A stretch of DNA of 64,000 nucleotides from an uncultured Rhodocyclaceae bacterium. GTDB lineage: Bacteria > Pseudomonadota > Gammaproteobacteria > Burkholderiales > Rhodocyclaceae. Positions 1 to 8,454 of this stretch are shown piece after piece. Below the pieces are notes generated by a model. That model had not been told where the DNA came from. It was given only the letters and a program-made list of their open reading frames with translations, and made no database searches. The stretch is from positions 3,038,001-3,102,000 of the forward strand of contig CAJQTY010000001.1 in assembly GCA_907163075.1 (NCBI GenBank), given 5' to 3'. The translations under genes and the position numbers were made by a program. Numbering within the stretch: position 1 is the first letter of the stretch; every line of letters starts with the position of its first letter.

Positions 1-1
1 G

Positions 2-1663
2 GCGACGCTGGGTGCGGCGATGCGCCATGAGCGCCGGGCGAGCCGTGTCGCCTTCAGTGCGGACGGCCGCCGCGTGGTGACGGCCAGCGATGACCAGACC
101 GCCCGTCTGTGGGATGCCGCGAGCGGCGCGCCGCTCGGCGCGGCGATGCGCCATGAGGGTGCGCTGACTGCCGCCGCCTTCAGCCCGGACGGCCGCCGCG
201 TGGTGACCGCCAGCAGTGACCAGACCGCCCGCCTGTGGGACGCCGCCAGCGGTGCGCCGCTCGGCGAGGCGATGCGCCACGCGGTGACGGTCAACAGCGC
301 CATGTTCAGCCCGGACGGCCGCCGGGTGGTGACCTCCAGCCAGGACAATACCGCCCGCCTGTGGGACGCCGCGAGCGGCCTGCCTCTCGGCGAAGCGATG
401 CGCCACGACGGTGAGGTCAACAACGCCGTTTTCAGCCCGGACGGGCGCCGTGTGGCGACCGCCAGCGACGATTCCAGCGCCCGTCTGTGGGACGGCGAAA
501 GCGGCCGCGCGCTGGGCGCCGCGATGCGCCACGAGGCGCCGGTCACTGATGTTGCTTTCAGCCCCGATGGCCGCCGCGTGGTGACCACCAGCCAGGACCA
601 GAGCGCTCGCCTGTGGGACGCCGCGAGCGGCCTGCCGCTCGGCGAAGCGATGCGCCATGCCGGCACGGTGTACTACGCCGCCTTCAGCCCGGATGGCCGC
701 CGCGTGGTGACCGCCAGCGCCGATCAGACGGCCCGCCTGTGGGACGCCGAGAGTGGCCGTCCGCTGGGCGCCGCGATGAGCCATGAAGACCGGGTCGTGT
801 ACGCCGCCTTCAGCCCCGACGGCGCCGTACTGGTGACCGTCAGCGCCGACCAGACCGCCCGCCTGTGGGACGCCGCGAGCGGCCGTCCGCTGGGCGAACC
901 GATGCGTCACGAGGGCCGGGTGTGGCACGCCGCGTTCAGCCCGGATGGCCGCCACCTGGCCACGGCATGGGGGTCGTATCCACCCGTGCCGGCGGCGGCC
1001 GTTGCTCCGCCACTCGCGCCTCCGGTGATGGTGGCGCCGCAGAATCTGCGCATTCCGGCCGGGACGAAGGCCGCCGGGGCCGCCGCCAGCAAGAAATCAT
1101 TGCCGTCAGCGCCAACCAGAACCGTGTCGCCTAGCGCGCCGGCCAAGGAGGCTGGCAAGCTCGATACTCCGCTACCCGCGTCCCCGCAATCCACTCAGCC
1201 GCCGCAAGACCTGCGACAAGTGCCTGGCGCTCCCGAGATTCAACCTCAGCAGCAACAGCAGATACAGCAGCAACCGCAGCAACCGCAGCAACCGCAGCAA
1301 CCGCAGCAACAACTGCTTCCCCGTTCCGCCCCGCAATCCAGCCAGTTGCCTGGCGCGCCACTCGCCACGCTGCATGATGTGCTGGGCGGCCTCATTCCTT
1401 CCGCCTTGGCCGCCACCGGCGATGCAGCCCCTGTCGTGCAGACTGAGGTGCCGGTCGGCATCGCTTGGCGCGGCGGCGCATTGCTCTGGCGCGTGCCGCC
1501 GAATCCCTTGCCGATGCCGCAACCAGGCCGCAGTGTTTCTCCGGGCCTGATCGCCATGCTCCATGCCGTGGCCGCGGGGGGCGGCGCGGTGCTGTTACTG
1601 GCCTTGGGCTGGCGTGCGCGGCGCCGGCTGGCGGCGCTGAGTGATGCGCAGGTGAATCCATGA
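2..1663 (+). CDS. WD40-repeat protein with C-terminal membrane anchor (5' partial)
   Basis: The reading frame is open from base 2, and the codons before the first ATG at 20 continue the repeat pattern, so the true start lies upstream. About seven and a half WD40 blades of 42 residues are visible (consensus FSPDGRRVVTAS, then TARLWDAASG), ending near residue 315. A Pro/Ala-rich linker follows, then a Gln-rich tract around residues 395-420, and a single hydrophobic helix near residues 515-535 with Arg-rich residues after it. This suggests a tail-anchored protein, though which side the propeller faces is uncertain. The stop overlaps the next gene's ATG as ATGA, so the two are probably translationally coupled. 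WD40 propellers are protein-interaction platforms, often fused in bacteria to signalling or NTPase domains; any such N-terminal domain would lie outside the window. The role is unknown; a sensor partner of the TIR protein is inferred. Confidence 0.85.
   Translation, partial: ATLGAAMRHERRASRVAFSADGRRVVTASDDQTARLWDAASGAPLGAAMRHEGALTAAAFSPDGRRVVTASSDQTARLWDAASGAPLGEAMRHAVTVNSAMFSPDGRRVVTSSQDNTARLWDAASGLPLGEAMRHDGEVNNAVFSPDGRRVATASDDSSARLWDGESGRALGAAMRHEAPVTDVAFSPDGRRVVTTSQDQSARLWDAASGLPLGEAMRHAGTVYYAAFSPDGRRVVTASADQTARLWDAESGRPLGAAMSHEDRVVYAAFSPDGAVLVTVSADQTARLWDAASGRPLGEPMRHEGRVWHAAFSPDGRHLATAWGSYPPVPAAAVAPPLAPPVMVAPQNLRIPAGTKAAGAAASKKSLPSAPTRTVSPSAPAKEAGKLDTPLPASPQSTQPPQDLRQVPGAPEIQPQQQQQIQQQPQQPQQPQQPQQQLLPRSAPQSSQLPGAPLATLHDVLGGLIPSALAATGDAAPVVQTEVPVGIAWRGGALLWRVPPNPLPMPQPGRSVSPGLIAMLHAVAAGGGAVLLLALGWRARRRLAALSDAQVNP
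20..1000 (+). repeat. 126-bp tandem repeats encoding WD40 blades
   Basis: Repeat units begin at 20, 146, 272, 398, 524, 650, 776 and 902, an exact 126-bp period (42 codons); the last unit is incomplete. Long stretches such as the codons for DGRRVVTAS and ARLWDAASG are almost unchanged at DNA level, while the four to six codons after MRH vary. This suggests recent amplification or gene conversion between blades. Confidence 0.85.
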
Positions 1664-4509
1664 GCGAGCCGGCACAGCCCAGTATCGATAACGCCGTGCC
1701 GGAACCGCAGGCAGACGGGTTTTGGGCACGTACCTGGCGCCTGACGGGTATTCTTGCCGGGCTGATCGTCGCGCTTCCGATGGTCATGGTTTTCGGCATG
1801 CTGCGTGGCCTGCGCTGGCTGGCGCGGATGCAGCCCGTCCTGGCGCGATTCGCTTGGCGGCTCGCCGGCTCGCCGTTGCCGGCTCGCCTGCTGGCGCTGG
1901 GCGGCATGGTCGCGGCGTTGACGCTGGCGCTGGTGGCGCTCGGGCTGGACGGCGCAACGGCCTGGGACGCGCGCATCGGCGTGCTGATCGGTGTCGGCGC
2001 CGCGCTGATGGCACTGCCGAAATGGCTGGGCTGGCCGGACCGGACACTGCGCACGGTCGTTGGCCTGGTGCTGGCGATCGGGCTGCTGGGGCAAATCGCG
2101 CGGCAGATCGTGCCGTCCTTTCTGCCCGCCGGTGCACGCTGGATTCTGTTTGTCGGCGACGTCTGGCTGGTGCTCGTGCTGGGTGGCGGCGTGCTGTTAC
2201 TCACGCCTGTCTTCCAGCGTGGGCGCAGCTCGCTCGTCGGGACGCTGGCTTCCGGTCTCGGCGGCCTGCTGCTGGTAAGCCTCGGCGCCGAGTGCCTTGG
2301 TCTGGGTGCGCTGGCGTGGGCGGATCTCCCTGGCGGGGTCAGCGGCGAGCTTGGGCGCGTCCTGCTCGCGGCGATTGCGCTGTGGATCGCCGCCTTCCTG
2401 ATCAACCGCCAGGAGGCGCGTCGGCCCTACCGCTGGGCCGGCCGTCTGCTCGCGCTACGCAGCCTGCTGATGCGCCTGGGCGGGCTGCTGGCTGGCGTGG
2501 CAGCCGGGATCTGGATGGTGCCGGTGGCTGGCAATGCGGCCTGGACGGCCGCTTTCGGGACGCCGCTGGAAGGACTGGCGCCGGCCGCCGGCTACGCGGC
2601 AGGAGGCCTGACCGGAGCGCTGATTGCGGCGATCTTCGCCGCGCTGCCGATGCTGCTCGCCCGGCTTCAGCTTTCCGGCAGACTGTCGGCCAGCGCGGCG
2701 GGCGAGGTCGGCTGGTTTGCGGCGCTGGCATTTTCCATAGCCATCGCGAGCTTCATCGCGCTGTTTTTCCTGGTGGCCATTGGCCGCGTTGCTCTGGCTT
2801 TGGGGGGCGGGTCGTTTGAGGCGCCTGAAATAAGCTTGCCGATCGACTCGATCATGAGCTACATCGTCGCCGTCGTGCTGGCCACGCTCGGGCATACGGC
2901 GATCCGTCTGCTGCTCGGCCGGGTGCCCGAGTCGCCAGGAACAGCGCTATGGCTTTTTCTTCCGGAAACCGTGCCGGCGCCGGCTACCGTGAGCTGCGCG
3001 CTGCGCGCCGCCGAGGCTTGGCAACTCGGCCCGGTCACCCTGGTCGCACCACCGCCGGTCGCGCTGAAAGTGCGCGGGGCGCATCTGCGTCTGGCGCAAC
3101 AGGCGGGCTTGCTGCCGGCACTCTTCGTCAGCCGCAGCGCGCAGGGAGCGGACTGGCAGCGTCAGCGACTGCCGCCTGGCAAGGCCTGGAACGGTCTGCC
3201 GTTTTGCGAGTTGTATGGCGGTACCGCCGCGTGGCAGGCCGCACTCGCCGAAGCGAAAACCGGTGCACGCATCCTGGTCATTCTCGGCGACTCGGCGGCG
3301 GGCTGGGATGCGGGCTTTGTCAAGGCGTTGCCAGCCGGCAGCGAACTTCTCTGCCGGCTGGCCGATGCCGCTCCCGGCGCGGACGCCGGGGTTGTGCGCG
3401 ACAACGCCGATTTCTTCCAGGCGGCGATCGCCTCCGACTGGCTGGCTCGCTTTCGTCAGCGCAATACGCCGGTTTTACGACCGAGCCGCAGGCTGCTGGT
3501 CCTGCACCGCCCGGACGGTGCGCTTCTCGCTCGGCGTCTGGCGGACGCCATGGACGAACGGATCGATTCGGGCGGGCGGCAGGTGGTCGCCTCGACGCTG
3601 GATACGCAGCCTTCCGGCCAGGTGCTGCTGCGCATGGACAGCCGCACCTGGCAGACCGTGATCGGACTCGCCGCGCGCTTTGCCGCGTCGCTCGCGGCGG
3701 CGCCCAAGGCCGGCCTGTTCACCTGGCTGGCTGGCCTGGTGGCCAGGCGCCTGGTTCCGGTGAGCGATGCACAGCTCGACCTGGTCACCCTCGAAGCGAT
3801 GGATCGGCCGAGCGACGACCGTTCGACTGCGCACGGCCTGGAAGGTGACGCCGATTTGGTCATCGCCTTGCTGCCGGCTGACGCGCCAGCCGGCATGCCG
3901 ACGATTTACCCGCGCGCGGCTTACACCGCGACATTACGCCTGCCGCCGCCTTCGGCCCTGGACGACGCCGGCGTGGCCGAGGTGGCACGGCGCCTGCTCG
4001 CCGGCGAAGTGATCATCGGCGCGCCTCCGGTCCGCGTCGACAGCCCCTCGCCGTCGCCGGCACGGGTCTTTCTGTCGGCTGCGAGGCCCTACGCACACTA
4101 TCGGGATCTGCTCGCCGGCGCCTTGCGCGAACGCGGGCTGGAGGTGATCGCCGACGAGCAACTCAAGGCCGGCACGGCCTGGCAGGATGCCCTGATCGAG
4201 ATGTTCGATAGCTGTCAGTTGCAGGTGGTGCTGTGCGGCCCGGCGCTGAGCGCGGAGCGTTTTGTGATGCGCGAGGTCGAGCTCGGCCTGGAGCGGAACC
4301 TGTTCGTCATTCCGGTCGTGGTCGAGTCGTTCGAGGAACCTCGGGAACTGCGCGCCAAGGCCTTTGCCAATCGGCGGCTCCTGCACGATCTCGCGCCGGA
4401 AGAGTTGCGCGTGGAGATTGCAGCGGCCGCCGACGAGATCGCGCGTATCGCGACGTCGCTTGCTTCCCGAAAACAGTCGGGTGAGGCGGCAAGCGAAGAA
4501 AAAGGATGA
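1660..4509 (+). CDS. Polytopic membrane protein with C-terminal TIR domain
   Basis: A 949-residue protein. Residues about 25-425 contain roughly ten or eleven hydrophobic helices. A soluble middle region of about 375 residues (430-800) matches no family I recognise. Residues about 801-930 look like a TIR domain: a first strand reading RVFLSAARP, a following GLEVIADEQL stretch, a QVVLCGPALS strand, and an REVELGLERN helix with a glutamate at the position expected for TIR NADases. TIR domains in bacteria commonly hydrolyse NAD+ or make cyclic ADP-ribose-type signals, often in anti-phage systems; enzymatic activity here is inferred. The ATG overlaps the WD40 gene's stop (ATGA), so the two form one unit. 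A terminator follows at 4772. Confidence 0.75.
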   Translation: MSEPAQPSIDNAVPEPQADGFWARTWRLTGILAGLIVALPMVMVFGMLRGLRWLARMQPVLARFAWRLAGSPLPARLLALGGMVAALTLALVALGLDGATAWDARIGVLIGVGAALMALPKWLGWPDRTLRTVVGLVLAIGLLGQIARQIVPSFLPAGARWILFVGDVWLVLVLGGGVLLLTPVFQRGRSSLVGTLASGLGGLLLVSLGAECLGLGALAWADLPGGVSGELGRVLLAAIALWIAAFLINRQEARRPYRWAGRLLALRSLLMRLGGLLAGVAAGIWMVPVAGNAAWTAAFGTPLEGLAPAAGYAAGGLTGALIAAIFAALPMLLARLQLSGRLSASAAGEVGWFAALAFSIAIASFIALFFLVAIGRVALALGGGSFEAPEISLPIDSIMSYIVAVVLATLGHTAIRLLLGRVPESPGTALWLFLPETVPAPATVSCALRAAEAWQLGPVTLVAPPPVALKVRGAHLRLAQQAGLLPALFVSRSAQGADWQRQRLPPGKAWNGLPFCELYGGTAAWQAALAEAKTGARILVILGDSAAGWDAGFVKALPAGSELLCRLADAAPGADAGVVRDNADFFQAAIASDWLARFRQRNTPVLRPSRRLLVLHRPDGALLARRLADAMDERIDSGGRQVVASTLDTQPSGQVLLRMDSRTWQTVIGLAARFAASLAAAPKAGLFTWLAGLVARRLVPVSDAQLDLVTLEAMDRPSDDRSTAHGLEGDADLVIALLPADAPAGMPTIYPRAAYTATLRLPPPSALDDAGVAEVARRLLAGEVIIGAPPVRVDSPSPSPARVFLSAARPYAHYRDLLAGALRERGLEVIADEQLKAGTAWQDALIEMFDSCQLQVVLCGPALSAERFVMREVELGLERNLFVIPVVVESFEEPRELRAKAFANRRLLHDLAPEELRVEIAAAADEIARIATSLASRKQSGEAASEEKG

Positions 4510-4771
4510 GGACATCCGGGTCCCGGGCTTTGATCGAGACGGCTTATTGCGCGGGGAGCATGGCGTCAAGTCTGGCTCTCATCTGCTGCACGAACGCAGA
4601 CTGGAGAGGGCGGTGGGCAGAACGGTATCGAACAGGGCGAGGGAACTGGTGCGGTAACAAGCCGTTACAAAATAGCGACAAAAGATTAACAGACGCAGAA
4701 GAGACAGGAGGCGAAAAATCTAAGCGTTTCTTCATCCCTCCTTCTCTCGATTCCTCGTTCGAGAATTATAT

Positions 4772-4797
4772 CCCTGCCCGATGGCAGGGTTTTTTTT
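4772..4797 (+). terminator. Rho-independent terminator after the WD40-TIR unit
   Basis: A CCCTGCC / GGCAGGG stem with a 4-base loop is followed directly by eight T residues. It lies 260 bp after the TIR gene. No gene is apparent between 4510 and 4771, so it probably ends that transcript. Confidence 0.75.
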
Positions 4798-4803
4798 GGC
4801 TCT

Positions 4804-5016
4804 GTCTGAATTAGCTGTTGTTCCGTAACGCCCGACAGCTTCACCGAGGCACGGAGCCGGCGCGAGGTGCTTGCGATAGCGCTCAAGGAGTCGGCGCCAG
4901 CCGAGGTGGTTATCGGGGTACTTGGTGGCAACGCCATGGAAACGGCGCATCCAGGTTTTCAAACGGCTATCGTAGGCATTGACGTCCTGGATGCGGAAAG
5001 CCCGGTCGACGTCCCT
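4804..5016 (-). pseudogene. C-terminal fragment of an IS1595-family transposase
   Basis: The minus frame reads FRIQDVNAYDSRLKTWMRRF and continues HGVATKYPDNHLGWRRLLER. This is the conserved C-terminal signature of IS1595 (ISXO2-like) transposases. The N-terminal and catalytic parts are absent: upstream of residue FRIQ the frame carries unrelated sequence. The sequence beyond the fragment, near 4798-4815 (GGCTCTGTCTGAATTAG on the plus strand), resembles an IS end. It is a dead remnant. Confidence 0.7.
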
Positions 5017-5152
5017 TTCGCCAAGAAAGTCCGCTCTCAATTTGAGCAGCAAACCACCTCCACACCAATCAGCGGCAACTTTAGCGACACAGGTGGCTGG
5101 CGCAGTGAGATACCAGCTAGCTTTGATGTGCAAAGCACTCGAAGCCAGCCGG

Positions 5153-6454
5153 CTAGCCCCGGTACTTGCGCCGCCAGAACTGGTTCATCAAGGGTTTGAC
5201 GCTGGCGCCGTGTGCCAAGATGGACAGGGTGACCACGATCAGCGTCAACTGTATGAGCTGCAAGGACAAGGACTGTGGCAAACCGTGCTGGATCACATAC
5301 ATCAAATAATAGAGAGAACCTATGCCGCGCACGCCGAACCAGCCTATCAGACCACGCATTCGCCACGACGCGCCGCTACCCAGCATGCCTAGAAGGACGC
5401 TGACTGGACGCACCACCACGAACAGGAAAACCGCGAAACCCACGGCACGCCAGCTCCACGAATCGATAAACAACATCCCGCCCACCAGGAGGATCAGCAG
5501 TACCTCCGATAAGCGCTCCAGATGCTCCTTGAACACCAGGGAGCCTTCGCTGACGATTGCTGGCGGCTCGGCAATGTCTGGCCCTGCAACAACCGGCGCC
5601 GAGGCGTGAGGTGTCTGTGGCGTATGCTTGACGATGCCGGCCAGTTTCAGTTCCGTCTGATGGAGTGCGACGGCAGCAAAAAACACGGCCAGAAAACCCC
5701 AGGCGTCGATTAGCACACTGAGGCCATAGACGACACCGATCAGACCCAGCCCGAGAAAATCGTCCATCAGTTCCCGGCTCTGCTTCTGGCCACGTATCTT
5801 CCAGATCAGGCGAGCCAACAGGGTGCCGGAGACCACGCCCACGGCTATACCGGCCAGCGTTGCCCACAAGACATCCAGCAAAATCCAGCGCATGCCGGTT
5901 TCACCCACTTCATGCAGCCCCAGCAGCCCCATGCCCAGCATCACGAAGGGGAAGGCGCTGCCATCGTTCATGCCCGCTTCACAGGTCAGGGCAAAACGCA
6001 GTTCATCCTGATCGCCGGGATGGCGAATCTGGACATCCGTTGCCAGTACCGGATCGGTCGGTGCAACGATGGCACCCAGCAATATGCATGCACCCAGCGG
6101 CAACCCAAGCATGTAGTAGCTGAAGGCGGCGACCATCGCAACGCTAGCCGTCATCGATACCGTGGCCAGCAGCACGGGGGTGCGCCATCGCTTGAAGCTG
6201 ACTGGCGCGGGCATTTTGACACCCGCAGAAAATAGCGATATCAGGACCGCGACTTCAGTCAGCACTTCCAGCAAAGCCGATTGCTTCAGCGGGTTGAAGT
6301 GGAACACATTCAACACGGTAGGACCGACCAGCAAGCCCACGGCAAGATAGATGATGGCCGACGTGACCGGCAAGGGTTTTTGTCTGGAGGTTGTCAGCGC
6401 CATGAAAAGCAGCAAACCGCCAACCAGCAAAAACCATAATGGAGTGGAAATCAT
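5153..6454 (-). CDS. CPA1-family Na+(K+)/H+ antiporter
   Basis: A 433-residue inner-membrane protein with about twelve hydrophobic segments. It shows the CPA1 ion-site motifs APTDPVLATDVQ (around residues 131-142) and NDGSAFPFV (around 162-170), where the acidic residues carry the exchanged cation. A hydrophilic insertion rich in Pro/Ala (about residues 280-305) probably lies in a cytoplasmic loop. Antiporters of this class exchange cytoplasmic Na+ or K+ for protons in pH and salt homeostasis; the exact ion cannot be read from sequence. It is transcribed alone, with transposon debris downstream. Its basic C terminus (FWRRKYRG) is short, so no regulatory RCK or UspA domain is attached. Confidence 0.88.
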   Translation of the reverse strand: MISTPLWFLLVGGLLLFMALTTSRQKPLPVTSAIIYLAVGLLVGPTVLNVFHFNPLKQSALLEVLTEVAVLISLFSAGVKMPAPVSFKRWRTPVLLATVSMTASVAMVAAFSYYMLGLPLGACILLGAIVAPTDPVLATDVQIRHPGDQDELRFALTCEAGMNDGSAFPFVMLGMGLLGLHEVGETGMRWILLDVLWATLAGIAVGVVSGTLLARLIWKIRGQKQSRELMDDFLGLGLIGVVYGLSVLIDAWGFLAVFFAAVALHQTELKLAGIVKHTPQTPHASAPVVAGPDIAEPPAIVSEGSLVFKEHLERLSEVLLILLVGGMLFIDSWSWRAVGFAVFLFVVVRPVSVLLGMLGSGASWRMRGLIGWFGVRGIGSLYYLMYVIQHGLPQSLSLQLIQLTLIVVTLSILAHGASVKPLMNQFWRRKYRG

Positions 6455-6805
6455 CGCGTCAGTTTAGACGACAAAGGGATAGCTGGAACTCACCTCTCGC
6501 CCTCTGCATCGCATTGAACTCAATTTCGAGATTTCAATGAGGTATCAGCGGATGTATTACATCTTTCGCCTGTTTCTTGACCTGTTTAGCGGTCTTCTTC
6601 TCCTTTTTCGTCAAGACGGCTTCCTTCTTCGCTTCCTTGATACCGTGTCGTTCCTTGCTCTATGCATCTTGGTGATACGCGTTTAGTGACACACCGCCGA
6701 GCCTAGCTGAAGTTCATCGGCCGGTATGTGGGGGAGCACACATATCTTCGTCGGCAATTCTTGTATGCTGGCGAATGAACCTGTACGTCCAACATGAGAA
6801 GATAC
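6455..6805. other. Intergenic region with a start-less Lys-rich minus frame
   Basis: A minus-strand frame at 6534-6659 encodes a very Lys-rich peptide (KKEKKTAKQVKKQAK) but has no start codon; an in-frame TAG precedes it. It is probably the tail of a decayed small basic protein. The rest should hold the divergent promoters of the antiporter gene and the Crp/Fnr-PAS gene; no convincing box was identified. Confidence 0.35.
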
Positions 6806-8089
6806 ATGCCATCCACATTGACTTACAGCCCGAAACAGAACCGCATCCTCGGAGCGCTTGCTCCGAACGACTATGCGCGTCTGCAGCACGACCTCGAACT
6901 GGTACATCTGGAACTCGGGCATGTTCTCTATGAGTCCGGCGACACGCTGGGCCACATCTATTTCCCGGTCACCTGCATCGTATCGCTGATCTTCACCACC
7001 CTGAAGGGCGCCACCGCCGAACTGGCGATCACCGGCAACGATGGCCTGGTCGGCATCCCGCTGGTGCTGGGGGGCGATACGACCACCCACCGGGTCGTCG
7101 TGCAGAGCGCCGGTGCCGCCTACCGGCTCAGGGTCGAAACGATACGCTGGGAACTCGACCAGGGCGGCGAACTGCAGCATCTCTCGTTGCGCTACACCCA
7201 GGCCCTGATGACGCAGATGGCGCAGAGCATCGTCTGTAACCGCCATCATTCTGTCGACCAGCAACTGTGCCGCTGGCTCCTGCTCAGTCTCGACCGGCTG
7301 CCCGGCAACCAGCTCAACATGACGCAGGAACTGATCGCCAACATGCTCGGCGTGCGCCGCGAAGCCGTGACCGAAGCGGCCGGCAAACTGCAGGCCGCCA
7401 GCCTGATCGAATACAGCCGCGGCCACATCACTGTCACCGACCGCCCCGGCCTGGAAGCTCGGGCCTGCGAATGCTACGCCACGGTGAAAGCCGAATATGA
7501 CCGGATTTTCCTGATGACGCCCGAACTGCGCATCATCAATCGAGCGCGGCCCAACCCGGCAACCCTGCGCAAGCGCGCCGAGGAACGTTTGATGCAAGCG
7601 GCCGTTGCCGCGCCGACGACCGATTGGGACAAGGCACGTCTTGTGCATGAATTGCAGGTTCACCAGATCGAACTTGAAATGCACAACGAAGAGCTCCGCC
7701 ATGCCTACGAGGAAGCGGATTCCTTGCGCGAGCGCTATGCGGATATCTACGACTTCGCCCCGGTGGCCTATTTCACGCTTGATCCGCTCGGCGTCATTCT
7801 CGACGTGAATCTGGCGGGTGCCGTGCTGCTCGGCATCAAGGGCTCGCAGAAGAACCGGCACCGCTTCGCCGCTTTCGTCAGCGCCGATCACCTGGACGCC
7901 TTCAATCACTTCGTTGACGACGTGCTCCACACCAACCGGAAAATGGTCTGCGAGACGGTGCTTTCGGCAAGCAGCCAGCACCCGGAAATCACCGTCAAAA
8001 TCGAGGCGGTTCCCGACGAAGCAAGGCAGGAGTGCCGGATGGTCGTGATGGACATCACGGCCGAAAAAGCGCTGCGTGAGCGCCAATAA
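6806..8089 (+). CDS. Crp/Fnr-type regulator fused to a PAS domain
   Basis: A cyclic-nucleotide-binding-like sensor fold spans residues about 20-140 (for example VLYESGDTLGHIYFPVT). It is followed by a winged helix around 171-212 with the recognition segment IANMLGVRREAVTEAAGKLQ, as in the Crp/Fnr proteins widespread in proteobacteria that lack the classic cAMP or Fe-S ligands. A helix LQVHQIELEMHNEELR (about 280-295) then leads into a C-terminal PAS domain (about 305-427) ending VVMDITAEKALRERQ. The PAS extension is unusual, since most relatives stop after the winged helix. The ATG at 6806 is preferred over 6794 because GAGAAG precedes it at good spacing. It is probably a cytoplasmic transcription factor integrating two signals, co-oriented with the DUF1840 and CheB-CheR genes. 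Confidence 0.85.
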   Translation: MPSTLTYSPKQNRILGALAPNDYARLQHDLELVHLELGHVLYESGDTLGHIYFPVTCIVSLIFTTLKGATAELAITGNDGLVGIPLVLGGDTTTHRVVVQSAGAAYRLRVETIRWELDQGGELQHLSLRYTQALMTQMAQSIVCNRHHSVDQQLCRWLLLSLDRLPGNQLNMTQELIANMLGVRREAVTEAAGKLQAASLIEYSRGHITVTDRPGLEARACECYATVKAEYDRIFLMTPELRIINRARPNPATLRKRAEERLMQAAVAAPTTDWDKARLVHELQVHQIELEMHNEELRHAYEEADSLRERYADIYDFAPVAYFTLDPLGVILDVNLAGAVLLGIKGSQKNRHRFAAFVSADHLDAFNHFVDDVLHTNRKMVCETVLSASSQHPEITVKIEAVPDEARQECRMVVMDITAEKALRERQ

Positions 8090-8135
8090 CGCCGATGGAT
8101 CCAAACAGGCAAAATAGCGTAAAGGACCGAACATC

Positions 8136-8447
8136 ATGTTAGTCACCTTCAAATCAGCCGTCAGCGGCGACCTGTCCATGTTCGAGAAAAACGCCAGGGA
8201 GATACTGGCCCTGCTCGGCAAGGATCCCGAAGAAGCGCGCGGCATCGTCACCGTCGACCAGCTGCCTGGCGCAATCGGCGCACTCCGGAGGGCAATGGCC
8301 GAAGACAAGGCCCGGCAACCGGCCGCGGAGACGGATGACGAAGGCGCACCCGACGACAAGGTCAGCCTGTACCAGCGCGCGGTTCCCCTGCTCGAAATGC
8401 TGAAACGCTCGTTGCAGGGCCGCGAGCCGGTAACCTGGGGCGTGTGA
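8136..8447 (+). CDS. DUF1840 family protein
   Basis: A 103-residue protein beginning MLVTFKS, with GIVTVDQLPGAIGALRRAM in the middle and VPLLEMLKRSL near the C terminus. This matches the small DUF1840 family found mainly in beta- and gammaproteobacteria; its function is unknown. An AAAGGA sequence precedes the ATG. It lies 46 bp after the Crp/Fnr-PAS gene and 7 bp before the CheB-CheR fusion, suggesting one transcript. Confidence 0.85.
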   Translation: MLVTFKSAVSGDLSMFEKNAREILALLGKDPEEARGIVTVDQLPGAIGALRRAMAEDKARQPAAETDDEGAPDDKVSLYQRAVPLLEMLKRSLQGREPVTWGV

Positions 8448-8454
8448 TCTGCAC

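Noticed and set aside
20-1000. CRISPR or other spaced repeat array
   Set aside because: The regular 126-bp repeats are continuous coding sequence for WD40 blades, with no spacers.
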